Of a stretch of DNA of 64,000 nt, positions 25,470 through 36,048 are shown in pieces. The translations under genes were made by a program, and so were the position numbers. The notes beneath the pieces are model-generated. The model worked only from the letters and a program-made list of their open reading frames with translations, was not told where the DNA came from and did not search any database. Position 1 is the first letter of the stretch; every line of letters starts with the position of its first letter. The stretch lies in contig CANLNK010000003.1 in the NCBI GenBank assembly GCA_947492575.1, positions 62,001-126,000 on the forward strand. Reading direction: 5' to 3'. The stretch is from an uncultured Thalassotalea sp. (GTDB lineage: Bacteria > Pseudomonadota > Gammaproteobacteria > Enterobacterales > Alteromonadaceae).

Positions 25470-25845
25470 TTTAGGAGTTTACGCACTTGTCGCTCTTGGT
25501 GGAGCAATGGGCGCGAGCTTACGATTTTTTATTTCACAAATTTTATTAAATTGGCTCGGAAAAGGATTCCCTTTTGCGACTTTGATCGTTAATATTTCCG
25601 GCTCGTTTATAATGGGCTTTTTATACGGATTAATAGAACAGGGCGTTATTCAAGTAGCGTTATCAAGAACCTTAATTGGTATAGGTTTTTTGGGCGCTTT
25701 TACCACGTTCTCAACATTTTCGTTAGACACCGTGCTTTTAATACAGCAGGGTGATATTTTTAAAGCAATCGCGAACGTTCTGCTAAACGTTGTTTTGTGC
25801 GTAGGCGCAGCAGCAGTTGGAATGTTCATAGTGACAAATCAATAA
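25450..25845 (+). CDS. crcB: Fluoride ion channel CrcB (Fluc)
   Basis: A 131-residue inner-membrane protein with four transmembrane helices that exports fluoride as a dual-topology dimer. Diagnostic segments are [30 protein letters not shown] (with the pore Asn) and [16 protein letters not shown] (phenylalanine box region). Its start lies inside the 3' end of rarA. No fluoride riboswitch is visible upstream, which is expected for an internal operon gene. Confidence 0.95.
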   Translation: MSSAINSLGVYALVALGGAMGASLRFFISQILLNWLGKGFPFATLIVNISGSFIMGFLYGLIEQGVIQVALSRTLIGIGFLGAFTTFSTFSLDTVLLIQQGDIFKAIANVLLNVVLCVGAAAVGMFIVTNQ

Positions 25846-25852
25846 CAAGTGA

Positions 25853-27142
<1,290 letters not shown>

Positions 27143-27171
27143 TCTAGTGTGTTAGATTTAATATGATTGAG

Positions 27172-27197
27172 AAATCCGGCAAAACGCCGGATTTTTT
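27172..27197 (+). terminator. Rho-independent terminator of serS
   Basis: AAATCCGGC and GCCGGATTT form a 9-bp stem around a 5-nt loop, followed by a T-run, about 30 nt after the serS stop. Confidence 0.87.
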
Positions 27198-27212
27198 GTA
27201 TCTGTAATTCTT

Positions 27213-27746
27213 TTGGCGTTAGTCGGGTCTTTTAACGCGTACAACATTTATTTATCTGAGGTTCCCTTGTTTAAAAGCTTAGCTATTCAAATTTTCGTTT
27301 TCTTACTTATCTTCCAAGGTATTTCCATGCTGCGAGAAACCAGTATGCTGGGATATAGCGAGTCAGTTCCTGAACATAAGTTGCCAACGCTAACCGGTGA
27401 TGTAGTGAGTGTCGGCGCTTCTGACAAACCTGTTGTCGTCTATTTCTTTGCGCCTTGGTGCAAGGTTTGTCACATGAGCATTAAAAATTTGCAAAAAACG
27501 TATGAAGAACATGGCGATATAGATGTTATCGCAGTTGCTCTAGACTTTACTGATAAGCATGAAGTGGAAGAATTTGTTGGCAGTCATCAATTAACTTTTC
27601 CTGTAGCGCTAGGTAATGAAACAATAAAAAGTGACTATCAAATTAGCGGCTACCCCAGTTACTACGTGATAAATGAACAAAATATCATCACTTCAAAATC
27701 ATTGGGTTACTCAACTGAACTAGGACTACAGTTAAGAGTACTTTAG
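27213..27746 (+). CDS. Membrane-anchored thioredoxin-like protein (TlpA/ScsD type)
   Basis: A 177-residue protein with an N-terminal transmembrane anchor (SLAIQIFVFLLIFQGISML, about residues 24-42) and a periplasmic thioredoxin fold. The active site is WCKVC in YFFAPWCKVCHMS, followed by a TlpA-like central strand (DIDVIAVALDF) and the cis-proline loop ISGYPSYYVI. This suggests a thiol:disulfide reductase facing the periplasm. The start is a TTG directly after the serS terminator with no strong ribosome binding site, so the true N-terminus is uncertain. The partner is unknown. Confidence 0.8.
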   Translation: MALVGSFNAYNIYLSEVPLFKSLAIQIFVFLLIFQGISMLRETSMLGYSESVPEHKLPTLTGDVVSVGASDKPVVVYFFAPWCKVCHMSIKNLQKTYEEHGDIDVIAVALDFTDKHEVEEFVGSHQLTFPVALGNETIKSDYQISGYPSYYVINEQNIITSKSLGYSTELGLQLRVL

Positions 27747-27811
27747 GACTTCTGATCATTTGCGTGTTTGTGTACACTAGTGCCTTCATATTGAAAAATA
27801 GAATAACGAAC

Positions 27812-28939
27812 ATGCAAATCTCTTCTAATTTCGATAGTGGCAATATAAAGGTTATTGCGGCTAACGACCCAGCCGATATCCAGCTTGAAATCAATAAAGA
27901 TAACGGCTCAGATTTTTATCAATGGTTCCACTTTAAATTACACAACAACGAAAGAGTCGAGCATAAGATTACCATTACAAACGCTGGTCAATCAGCCTAT
28001 GTAGAAGGTTGGCAAGACTACCAAGCCGTTGCTTCTTATGATCGTGAGCACTGGTTTAGAGTTCCAACCGAATTTGACGGGCAGAATCTTATCATTACCT
28101 TAATGCCTGAATTCGACTCTGTTTACTTTGCCTACTTCCAGCCTTATAGTTTTGAGCGTCATCAAGACTTAATCCACCAAGCCCAGCTAGATATTGATTG
28201 CCAACTACAAGTGTTAGGTCAAACACTTGATGGTCGTGATATGTCTGTGCTTAAAATTGGTGAAGAAGGCGAAGGCAAGAAAGTCGTTTGGTTGACCGCT
28301 CGCCAACACCCAGGTGAAACGATGGCTGAATGGTTTATGGAAGGCTTTATTGATCGTTTACTGGATGAAGATGATGGTACGGCACGCGCGCTTTTAAACA
28401 AAGCGGTGTTCTATTTAGTTCCTAACATGAACCCAGATGGAAGCGTTCGTGGTCATTTACGTACTAACGCGATTGGTGTTAACTTAAATCGAGAATGGCA
28501 AACACCGTCAATGGAATGTAGTCCTGAGGTTTATTTAGTCACGCAAAAAATGCATGAAACAGGTGTAGATATGCATCTTGATATTCATGGTGACGAAGCG
28601 CTTCCTTATAACTTTGTTGCGGGTTGTGAAGGTATACCTTCATACGATGAGCGCCACAAAGCGTTAGAAGATAAATTCAAGCAAGTATTGCTAGCCATCA
28701 CCCCAGAGTTCCAAGATGACAAAGGCTACGACAAAGACGAGCCGGGTCAAGCAAACTTAACAGTGGGCAGTAATTGGGTAGGAGAAACCTTTAAATGTTT
28801 AGCTTACACAATTGAAATGCCATTTAAAGACAATGCATTATTACCAGATTACAGCGTTGGTTGGTCTGGTGAGCGAAGCAGTATTTTTGGAAGAGAAGTG
28901 TTAACTGCGATTTATCACGTAGTTGACGAATTAAGATAA
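27812..28939 (+). CDS. M14-family cytosolic carboxypeptidase-like zinc peptidase
   Basis: A 375-residue protein with an N-terminal beta-sandwich (about 1-120; FYQWFHFKLHNN is typical of cytosolic carboxypeptidases) and a C-terminal M14 domain. Zinc ligands appear as H and E in ARQHPGETMAEW and a later H in HLDIHGDE; NPDGSVRGHLRTNAIGVNLNREW is the arginine/substrate block. The general base Glu lies in YTIEMPF. This is the bacterial CCP-like subgroup rather than secreted carboxypeptidase A; there is no signal peptide. The ATG chosen follows a gap of about 65 nt after the thioredoxin-like gene. Confidence 0.9.
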   Translation: MQISSNFDSGNIKVIAANDPADIQLEINKDNGSDFYQWFHFKLHNNERVEHKITITNAGQSAYVEGWQDYQAVASYDREHWFRVPTEFDGQNLIITLMPEFDSVYFAYFQPYSFERHQDLIHQAQLDIDCQLQVLGQTLDGRDMSVLKIGEEGEGKKVVWLTARQHPGETMAEWFMEGFIDRLLDEDDGTARALLNKAVFYLVPNMNPDGSVRGHLRTNAIGVNLNREWQTPSMECSPEVYLVTQKMHETGVDMHLDIHGDEALPYNFVAGCEGIPSYDERHKALEDKFKQVLLAITPEFQDDKGYDKDEPGQANLTVGSNWVGETFKCLAYTIEMPFKDNALLPDYSVGWSGERSSIFGREVLTAIYHVVDELR

Positions 28940-28963
28940 TAAAAACAAAAACTGGAGTTATTG

Positions 28964-30442
28964 GTGTCAGAACTAATTCAAACCTTAAACAGTATTATTT
29001 GGAGTCCTGCATTAATTTACTTGTGCTTAGGCGCAGGTCTTTTTTTCTCAGTGATCACCCGATTCGTACAAATCCGCCACTTTAGAGAAATGTGGCGCCT
29101 GTTAATGTCAGGCAAGAGCTCAGAGCAGGGTATTTCGTCATTCCAAGCATTAGCAGTTTCGCTATCTGGTCGCGTAGGTACCGGTAATATCGCAGGTGTT
29201 GCCGCAGCTATTGGCTTCGGCGGCCCTGGTGCAGTATTTTGGATGTGGGTTGTTGCTTTCTTCGGCGCGGCAACAGCATACATTGAATCAACAAATGCTC
29301 AGATTTATAAAGAAGAAGAAGACGGGCTCTACCGTGGTGGTCCAGCTTACTATATTGAAAAAGCAATGGGACAGAAATGGTATGCATGGTTATTTGCTAT
29401 TTCTACCATTGTCGCATGTGGCGCCCTGTTACCAGTTGTTCAATCGAACGGTATTGGCGATTCACTTGTTAACGTATTTGGCGACGGTGGTAAAGTTTCT
29501 ACGTTTATTGGTGATGTTGCGTTGACAAAGATCTACGCTGCATTCTTTATTGTTGTGATTTTGGGCTTCATCATCTTCGGTGGAGTTAAGCGTATCGCTA
29601 GTTTTACACAGGTTGTTGTTCCTTTCATGGCACTTGCCTATATCATTGTTGCTTGTTCAATTATCGCGCTTAACTTAGATATGTTACCAGGCATTGTCAG
29701 CTTGATCATTAGCGATGCATTTACGCCAATGGCTGGTGTTGGTGCTGCGATTGGTTGGGGGGTAAAACGTGGTGTTTATTCTAACGAAGCAGGTCAAGGT
29801 ACTGGTCCTCATGCTGCGGCAGCAGCGGAAGTAGATCACCCAGCACAGCAAGGTTTAGTGCAAGCGTTCTCTGTTTATATTGATACATTATTCGTATGTT
29901 CAGCTACTGCTTTTATGATTTTAATTACTCAGCAGTACAATGTAGTTCCAGATGGTGCTGCGACTGCGCTTGTTCAGAATGTACCACTTGCTACTGAAAT
30001 CAGTGGTCCTGCATTTACGCAGCTAGCTGTAAACAGTGTATTACCGGGTGTAGGTAAACCATTTATTGCAATTGCATTGTTCTTCTTTGCTTTTACAACC
30101 GTACTTGCTTACTTCTTCATTGCAGATAACAACATTTCTTATATCAACCGTACGTTGAAAATGCCTGTACTTCGCTTCTTATTAAAAGTTGGCATCATGA
30201 CAGCAGTTTTCTACGGTACAGTTGCAGAGCCAAGTGCGGCATGGAGTTTAGGTGATGTTGGTGTTGGCTTGATGGCGTGGCTAAACATTGTTGGTATTTT
30301 GATTATCTTCTTTATGGCTCGTCCAGCGATTAAAGCGTTAAAGGATTATGAGCGTCAACAAAAAGAAGGTGTCGAGAAGTATACCTTTGATCCGGAAAGT
30401 TTAGGGATCAAAAATGCTGACATTTGGAAAGATAAGAAATAA
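28964..30442 (+). CDS. Sodium:alanine symporter (AGCS family)
   Basis: A roughly 492-residue inner-membrane transporter with about ten hydrophobic helices. AGCS signatures are visible: FQALAVSLSGRVGTGNIAGVA (the family motif, about residues 66-86), GGPGAVFWMWVVAFFGAATAY, and GWGVKRGVYSNEAGQGTGPHA. It imports alanine or glycine with sodium. I chose GTG with GGAG 6 nt upstream; a TTG directly before it is an alternative. With ald elsewhere in the window it could supply alanine for catabolism, although the two genes are not linked. A terminator follows. Confidence 0.93.
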   Translation: MSELIQTLNSIIWSPALIYLCLGAGLFFSVITRFVQIRHFREMWRLLMSGKSSEQGISSFQALAVSLSGRVGTGNIAGVAAAIGFGGPGAVFWMWVVAFFGAATAYIESTNAQIYKEEEDGLYRGGPAYYIEKAMGQKWYAWLFAISTIVACGALLPVVQSNGIGDSLVNVFGDGGKVSTFIGDVALTKIYAAFFIVVILGFIIFGGVKRIASFTQVVVPFMALAYIIVACSIIALNLDMLPGIVSLIISDAFTPMAGVGAAIGWGVKRGVYSNEAGQGTGPHAAAAAEVDHPAQQGLVQAFSVYIDTLFVCSATAFMILITQQYNVVPDGAATALVQNVPLATEISGPAFTQLAVNSVLPGVGKPFIAIALFFFAFTTVLAYFFIADNNISYINRTLKMPVLRFLLKVGIMTAVFYGTVAEPSAAWSLGDVGVGLMAWLNIVGILIIFFMARPAIKALKDYERQQKEGVEKYTFDPESLGIKNADIWKDKK

Positions 30443-30455
30443 TCTTCCATAACCG

Positions 30456-30485
30456 AAAAAAAACGCCCACAAGGGCGTTTTTTTT
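30456..30485 (+). terminator. Rho-independent terminator of the AGCS symporter gene
   Basis: AAAACGCCC and GGGCGTTTT form a stem around ACAA with a long T-run after it and an A-run before it, about 15 nt after the stop codon. Confidence 0.88.
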
Positions 30486-30526
30486 CAGGTAGAATAAAGT
30501 CGTTATTAGAAAAGAGTAGAAGTTAA

Positions 30527-30856
30527 ATGGCACTTATTAATTGTCCTTCATGTAACCAAAAGATTTCAGATAAAGCAGCAACTTGCAGCCATTGTGGTAT
30601 GCAAATGCAAGGCTTGGACAAAGACAAATTGGCGTCAATCGAGCGCGAGAACCGAATTAAAACAAAACAAAAATTAATGAATCATTCACTGTACGCTTTA
30701 TTGTTGTTTTGTGGTGGTTTTTTGTTTTTATTTCTGCAAGACGTAACGCCAGGTAGCTGGCAATACTTTACTGCGATTACCTGTACTATTCTTGGGTTTA
30801 TTTTCTATTTAATCACCCGTGTTCGTCTCATCTTAGCCAAGAGAAAATCAAAGTAG
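30527..30856 (+). CDS. Zinc-ribbon membrane protein
   Basis: A 109-residue protein starting with a zinc ribbon, CPSC (about residues 6-9) and CSHC (about 20-23), the zinc_ribbon_2 pattern with CSHCGMQMQG. A charged linker with ENRIKTKQK and two transmembrane helices (LYALLLFCGGFLFLFL; FTAITCTILGFIFYLITRV) follow. The topology suggests a cytoplasmic ribbon on a membrane anchor. The stop overlaps the GTG start of yeaC by one base, so it heads a three-gene operon. Function unknown. Confidence 0.75.
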   Translation: MALINCPSCNQKISDKAATCSHCGMQMQGLDKDKLASIERENRIKTKQKLMNHSLYALLLFCGGFLFLFLQDVTPGSWQYFTAITCTILGFIFYLITRVRLILAKRKSK

Positions 30857-31131
30857 TGGATATTTTACAAGTTGTTGAAAATTTAACAGAAGACATGTAC
30901 CAGCGCTTCAAGTCTGCTGCTGAGACAGGAAAATGGCCTGAAGGCACTGAAGTAGACCAAGCACAACGCGACATGGCAATGCAAATTGTCATGGCGTACC
31001 AGTCTCGTGTATTAAAATCCAAAGAAATGTTAACAGTTGGTGAAGATGGGGAGATTGTTAACAAATCTAAGCGCGAGCTCAAAGCTGAATTTTCAGATCC
31101 CAATAATATCGCTAGGTTTTCTGATTTATGA
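30856..31131 (+). CDS. yeaC: YeaC family protein (DUF1315)
   Basis: A 91-residue cytoplasmic protein matching E. coli YeaC in length and pattern (MYQRFKSAAETGKWPEGTEV, then LQ/MQIVMAYQSR and a KSKRELKAEF tail). The start is GTG, overlapping the preceding stop; its own stop overlaps the next ATG by four bases, so translation is probably coupled along the operon. Biochemical function is not known. In E. coli yeaC lies near ansA and sppA on the map, also found a few kb away here. Confidence 0.88.
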   Translation: MDILQVVENLTEDMYQRFKSAAETGKWPEGTEVDQAQRDMAMQIVMAYQSRVLKSKEMLTVGEDGEIVNKSKRELKAEFSDPNNIARFSDL

Positions 31132-33956
31132 TTTTATCTAAATTATTTTCGAGTAAAGCAAACTGGCAACATAAGGATTCAAGTGTTCGCGTTGCGGCAA
31201 TTGAAAATGAGTTAACGCTTGAAAGCGATCAAGATGTGCAGATTATAAAGCAAGTTGCAGTAAATGATGAAAGCGATTTAGTGCGTAGAGCTGCTTTACT
31301 AAAGCTTAACAATATAGATGCTTGGTTAAACCACGGCTTAAAAGATAAATCGGCGGCTACTGTAAAGGCTGCAGAGAAAGCTATTGTAGATTTCATCATT
31401 AGTCAGAATAGTGAGCAAGTAGCTTTATCTGACAGAGCGGCAATCATAGATGGAATTAGTAAAAATTTAGCAGAGCAAGCACTACAACAAACGACCGATG
31501 TTGAGTTGATTGCAGTATTAATAAAGAAAATAGATAAGCCGCAACTGCTCACGAACTTATTTACGCAAAAACAGGCGAGTGAGGCTCTACAGCGTTACGT
31601 TGTTGAAAATACAAGTGATAAAGCACAATTAGAAAAGCTCCTGAAAAAGGCACAGTATGAGAGTGTCAGTAAAGAGATTCATCTAAAACTTTCTCAGATT
31701 GTTGCTGAACAAGAAAAGCCGCTAAAGCTTGCTAAAGATGCGCAACTGGCTCTTTCTAAGTTGTTGGCGTTAAAAGATGTCGCTGATTATGAACAAGTAG
31801 TGGACAAGCGCAGGGGCTTAAACGAAGAGTGGCAAGTTTTAAGCGCCGAGTTTAGCGTGCTAGAAGAAACTAAAGCTAATGAATTGACGCAAAAATACGA
31901 TGGTATCAATACGACCTTAACCAAAGTATTCATTGCGAAAGAAGAGCAATTCCAACAAGAAAAGATTGCTAGACAGCTAAAAGAAAAGCAAAAAGCAGAA
32001 AGACAGACTTTCTCGCAATTTATCAATGATGTCTCTCAGGCAATTTCTAACGCTATTTTTGAGAATGAGGAAATTAATCAGGCTGACTGGCTTGAAAAAC
32101 TGGAGAGTTTTGAAGAGCAAGTAGAGTCTTCTTCTCTCGTCAATGACGACAAAAAAGCATTTAGACAGAGTTCTCGCGAGATCTCAGAGCGATTATCTAA
32201 AGTGTCAGAAATTGCTAAGTCAGTCGCCAATGCAACACACTTAATTGCGAAGATGGCTCAGCAACATCCTCCAGAAAATCAAAATGATCTTTCGGAGAAA
32301 TCTGCGTTCTTCCAGCAATGGTTAAAAGAGTGGAAAGACAATGCTGTAATTGCCAACAGTGTATTGCCGGATTCTTTAAACTCTGCGTATGTAGAGATAA
32401 AAACAAATTGGCAGAACGCCATTAAACCACTAGAAAAAGCGCAAGAAAAATTGTTTTTCCAATGTCAGCGTAAATCGTCGGATGTTAAGCGCTTAGTCGC
32501 CTCGGGCAAGTATAATACTGCCTTTGGCGTGTATAAGAAGTTCGATGCTTTATTTGCGCAACTATTGCCAGTGTATCAACGTAGACTGCAGCGAGATCAC
32601 GATCAGCTTAGTAGCAAAATAAACGATCTTAGTGATTGGGAACATTACGTTGCGACGCCGAAAAAACAAGCCTTGTTAGAGGATGTTAAAGTGCTCGCTG
32701 ATAATCCGCTCGACAACCCAAAAGAGCAGGCAAATAAGGTAAAACATTTTAGAAAGCTATGGAATTCCCTTGGTCATGCTGAGGAAGATGTCGAAGGGCA
32801 ATTAAATAGTGACTTCAATAATGCTTGTGAGAAAGCTTTTGCACCTTGTCGTAGCTTTTATTCAGAACAAGAAAAAGCTCGAGAAGTACATCTTGCAACG
32901 AGAAGAACTATCGTTGAAGAAGCTAAGTCACTGAACCAGTTACTTAGCGACACTGCTGTAGACTATAAACGCCTGGAAACGCAACTAAATAAATTACAAC
33001 AAAAGTGGCGAGAAGCAGGAGATGTTGATCGCAATGTATACAAAGTCATAAATAATGAGTTTATGGCTTTTGTAAAACCTGCGAAAGCAGCGATTCTAAA
33101 GTATCACCAAGACAACACCGAGCTAAAACAAAAACTAATTGAAACAGCCAAAACGTTATTAACATTAGATGATGTGTTTAGTGCGGTTAACCAGTTAAAG
33201 TCATTACAAAGTGACTGGAAGAAAATTGGTTATGCAGGTGTAAAGTTTGAAAATAATTTATGGAAGCAATTTAGAGCGGTTAACGACGAAGTATTTGCTA
33301 AGCGGACTGCACTTCAATCGGAAAGGCAACAAGCTAACGATGCTAGGTTGAGTGACGTTAAGTCGTCTGTTGATAGCCTTGCAGCGCAAGCTTCGGCCAA
33401 ACGTATATCTAAAGCTGAACTCTTGTCGATAAAAGAACAGGCTCAGGCGATTCAAAACTCCTTAAAAGACGAAGACTACGTCCATCAAGGCGCATTAAAG
33501 CTAGTTGAAGAACTTCAAGTTAGTCTCACAAAGCACTTAGCTAAGAACGAGAAACAGCAAAAGCAGCAAGACTGGGTATCCTTATTCTGGGTGTTAGAGC
33601 AATTAGCAAAAGGTGCTTCTCTGGATACGGTTAAGAATGAAGAAAGTTACCAAAAACTATCGCAGGCTAAGAAGCGCAAGCTTTCAGATGCAATAGATAA
33701 AATGGAGCGTCAACATTCTTCTGAAGCCCTAAGAGCACATCAAACGATAGAGTTAGAAATTCTCGCAGGTGTCGAGTCTCCGGCAGAGTTTCAGCAAGAA
33801 CGTATGTCTATTCAAGTTGCGATGATGCAATCTAAAATGAACTCTGGTGAAATGGTAAGTCTGGAAGATAAATTTTGGTCTTGGTTAAGTGTAGAACCAG
33901 TGACTAATAAAGATCTCCCGTTTATCAATCGCGCTAAATTAGTTTTCGAGCACTAG
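31128..33956 (+). CDS. Large DUF349-repeat coiled-coil protein
   Basis: A 942-residue, highly charged, Lys/Glu/Gln-rich helical protein without signal peptide. Several DUF349-like three-helix repeats are visible by the recurring pattern of W followed by G and D/E-x-x, for example LQQKWREAGDVDRNVYKVIN (about 620-640) and LQSDWKKIGYAGVKFENNLW (about 695-714). The first 100 residues look like HEAT-type helices (DSSVRVAAIENE, LVRRAALLKL). DUF349 proteins are of unclear function. The ATGA overlap with yeaC indicates translational coupling. Confidence 0.85.
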   Translation: MILSKLFSSKANWQHKDSSVRVAAIENELTLESDQDVQIIKQVAVNDESDLVRRAALLKLNNIDAWLNHGLKDKSAATVKAAEKAIVDFIISQNSEQVALSDRAAIIDGISKNLAEQALQQTTDVELIAVLIKKIDKPQLLTNLFTQKQASEALQRYVVENTSDKAQLEKLLKKAQYESVSKEIHLKLSQIVAEQEKPLKLAKDAQLALSKLLALKDVADYEQVVDKRRGLNEEWQVLSAEFSVLEETKANELTQKYDGINTTLTKVFIAKEEQFQQEKIARQLKEKQKAERQTFSQFINDVSQAISNAIFENEEINQADWLEKLESFEEQVESSSLVNDDKKAFRQSSREISERLSKVSEIAKSVANATHLIAKMAQQHPPENQNDLSEKSAFFQQWLKEWKDNAVIANSVLPDSLNSAYVEIKTNWQNAIKPLEKAQEKLFFQCQRKSSDVKRLVASGKYNTAFGVYKKFDALFAQLLPVYQRRLQRDHDQLSSKINDLSDWEHYVATPKKQALLEDVKVLADNPLDNPKEQANKVKHFRKLWNSLGHAEEDVEGQLNSDFNNACEKAFAPCRSFYSEQEKAREVHLATRRTIVEEAKSLNQLLSDTAVDYKRLETQLNKLQQKWREAGDVDRNVYKVINNEFMAFVKPAKAAILKYHQDNTELKQKLIETAKTLLTLDDVFSAVNQLKSLQSDWKKIGYAGVKFENNLWKQFRAVNDEVFAKRTALQSERQQANDARLSDVKSSVDSLAAQASAKRISKAELLSIKEQAQAIQNSLKDEDYVHQGALKLVEELQVSLTKHLAKNEKQQKQQDWVSLFWVLEQLAKGASLDTVKNEESYQKLSQAKKRKLSDAIDKMERQHSSEALRAHQTIELEILAGVESPAEFQQERMSIQVAMMQSKMNSGEMVSLEDKFWSWLSVEPVTNKDLPFINRAKLVFEH

Positions 33957-34001
33957 AGGACTATACCTGCAAATTATTTTGTGAAAAGGTTATTTATGTA
34001 T

Positions 34002-34027
34002 AAGCCGGCAATGACGCCGGCTTTTTT
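34002..34027 (+). terminator. Rho-independent terminator of the zinc-ribbon/yeaC/DUF349 operon
   Basis: AAGCCGGC and GCCGGCTT form an 8-bp stem followed by a T-run, about 45 nt after the DUF349 stop. The remaining ~230 nt before the next gene hold only weak AT-rich inverted repeats and must include the next promoter. Confidence 0.87.
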
Positions 34028-34261
34028 ATTGTTAAAAAGGGAACAAGTCTATTGGATAGTAATCTAGGTTCAAGAAAAGAGAAACGTCACTGTCTGCGGT
34101 AAAGTGAAAATGAAGTGGATTGGCCACGTTGTATAGTTTAAAAAACTAAACAACCGATAAGCTTAAAATACTGTTATTCATAGCCGCTATCATTGTCTTT
34201 ACTTTTGTTATATAAATATATGTAATCAAAAGGGAATTGTTGCTTATTAACAGGATATTAT

Positions 34262-34588
34262 ATGGCTGGAGCTTTTCAAGAAGTCGAAAAAAGTGATGTA
34301 ACGCATAGTTCAATCGCACTAACCGTAACCGCTGCAATGTTTTTTACAATCGTCAGCTTGTATTTCAATTTTAGTTTTTATAGCCACTCTGATAAGGCCG
34401 TTTTGTCACAATCTGGTGTTTACGCGGCGACTTTATCATCGTCAATAGGCTTACCTCTATTACTAATAATCACATCGCAAATTTTGAGCAATTTTCGAGG
34501 CCTAAAGAATGGTTTTAGAGCACTTTTTTGGGGCTCTTGCCTTACGTTTGTTGCTACTTTGCCGTTGATTTTTTCAGGTTTGAACTAG
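34262..34588 (+). CDS. Hypothetical membrane protein
   Basis: A 108-residue protein with a short acidic N-terminus (about 18 residues) and three predicted transmembrane helices: TVTAAMFFTIVSLYFNF, VYAATLSSSIGLPLLLIITS and ALFWGSCLTFVATLPLIF. I do not recognise the family. A potential AGGATATT lies just before the ATG. It stands alone between two intergenic gaps in an accessory stretch of small plus-strand genes. Confidence 0.6.
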   Translation: MAGAFQEVEKSDVTHSSIALTVTAAMFFTIVSLYFNFSFYSHSDKAVLSQSGVYAATLSSSIGLPLLLIITSQILSNFRGLKNGFRALFWGSCLTFVATLPLIFSGLN

Positions 34589-34648
34589 TGTATTGTTCAT
34601 AAATATTTTTCTTTTTTAAAGATGAATAATTTACTGTAGGATTAAATA

Positions 34649-34951
34649 ATGAGCCAAGGATGTTGTCCGAAATGTAAAGAATCTTTTTCGCCTTTCAGTT
34701 CAACGCTATTTTTAGCGCCTTTTCACATGCGTTGTCCAAAATGCCATGTACAATTGAGGTTAAAGTCTTATCGCCTGTTATTTGTGACAGTATTTATTTA
34801 CCTAGTCTCATCGTGTTTATTCATTTGGTTAATCCCTTCGTTTCGCAATTCTGGTTTAGCTGTGATTGCTTGTGTACTCGGCTGGCTTTTAATCTATCGA
34901 TTAATATCTAGATACGTTTTTAATATTACAAATCTTGAAGTAATCAAATAG
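34649..34951 (+). CDS. Small zinc-ribbon membrane protein
   Basis: A 100-residue protein with two CPKC motifs (C6/C9 and C29/C32) separated by 19 residues, a pattern seen in CXXC-20-CXXC type small proteins, followed by two transmembrane helices (YRLLFVTVFIYLVSSCLFIWL; SGLAVIACVLGWLLIYRL). An RBS-like TAGGATT precedes the ATG. No function known. It is the second of four zinc-ribbon proteins encoded within about 8 kb. Confidence 0.65.
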   Translation: MSQGCCPKCKESFSPFSSTLFLAPFHMRCPKCHVQLRLKSYRLLFVTVFIYLVSSCLFIWLIPSFRNSGLAVIACVLGWLLIYRLISRYVFNITNLEVIK

Positions 34952-35183
34952 GTGAATGGTATTTGTAGTCATTTAGCACGATTTTTTTCGTTCATGGTGT
35001 ATGTTACCGACTTATATCATTAATTTTAGTTAGCTGACTATCGTCGACAATCAACAATTATTAAACACTTTTTAGCTGCGCCTATTTCTTTTAAAGGGAA
35101 TTACAAATTTAAACAAATTGCTTTGTAACAATAGTGTAAATTCTGGATATTACCTATAACTGCATGAGTGACAAAAGTTAGAC

Positions 35184-35420
35184 ATGAAAAAACAAAACAA
35201 ATTAGCGGTGTTGAGTGTTCTAATACTGTCTGGTTGTGTTTCAAGCGCTGATTTGGAAAGACAAGCAAATCATCATGCCAAAGCTAGAGACTACTATGAA
35301 TCTATTGGGCAACCTGAAGCGGCTAGACAAGAAGCAAAAGCTGCAAATGAAGCATGGGAAGACGCAAGCGGGCTACTCCCGCTGTTAATCGAATTGTTTA
35401 TCCTTTCAAAAGAAAAATAA
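35184..35420 (+). CDS. Small putative lipoprotein
   Basis: A 78-residue protein with a short basic N-terminus and a lipobox, VLILSGC (cysteine at residue 18), indicating lipid attachment after signal peptidase II cleavage. The mature part is a polar Ala/Glu/Lys-rich helix (LERQANHHAKARDYYESIG, EARQEAKAANEAW) resembling a single tetratricopeptide-like hairpin, and ends with LLPLLIELFIL. No family recognised with confidence. Confidence 0.65.
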   Translation: MKKQNKLAVLSVLILSGCVSSADLERQANHHAKARDYYESIGQPEAARQEAKAANEAWEDASGLLPLLIELFILSKEK

Positions 35421-35756
35421 TTTCCTCTTAACAAATACATGCAAGCTACTTTAACTGGGTTTGTCAGATTGGATGGTTGTAGCTTTTGTCACTGTATCAA
35501 TGACTTCGAAATTATCACTAATGCAGGTGAATTAAGAGTTTGGAATACGATGGAGAGGATTTTCTAACAATCATTTTTTTGAAACCTTAAAAGGTAGTTT
35601 GTGCATTGAAAGCAGTCTTAACGGAATTTACTTATATCAAATAAAAATTCTGAAGTGCATTTTATATAAATCATTGTAAAATATATTTTTATTGAAAAAT
35701 TCATCTAAGTCTCATTTGTTTATGATTAAACAAAATAAAGAAAACGGAAACACTTA
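35421..35756. other. Gene-free AT-rich interval
   Basis: I read both strands and found no open frame with recognisable protein character, no tRNA and no strong hairpin terminator. The last ~60 nt are very AT-rich and precede the PspC-like gene with AAAGAAAACGGAAAC, so a promoter and ribosome binding site for that gene are probably here. Confidence 0.5.
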
Positions 35757-35993
35757 ATGGAATCAAACGAGAGAGTATTAACGAGGGCCCGAGATGGAAT
35801 GATTACGGGGACGCTTAAAGGCTTAGCGGATTATTACGGGCTAAAATTAGATGCTTTACGGTTGTTCTTCGCCATAACTGCATTTTTCGGCGTTGGCGTA
35901 GTAGCTTACTTAGTATTATGGGTGTGCCTCCCAAGTTATTCACAAAGAAATATACTGATCTCGTCAAAAAGAAACAGGAAAGCGCAGCGCTAA
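35757..35993 (+). CDS. PspC-domain protein
   Basis: A 78-residue protein with the PspC domain pattern: a short basic start (RVLTRARDGMITGTLKGLADYYGL) with the conserved GxxxGLAxYxxxxxxxxR spacing, LDALRLFFAI, one transmembrane helix (FFAITAFFGVGVVAYLVLWVCLP) and a basic tail. PspC proteins take part in envelope-stress signalling, but many stand-alone copies have unknown roles. No other psp genes are nearby. Confidence 0.8.
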   Translation: MESNERVLTRARDGMITGTLKGLADYYGLKLDALRLFFAITAFFGVGVVAYLVLWVCLPSYSQRNILISSKRNRKAQR

Positions 35994-36048
35994 TGCGCGC
36001 CGTGATTTAAAGAAGCACTCCACAAACATAAATAACATAAGGAAGTTC

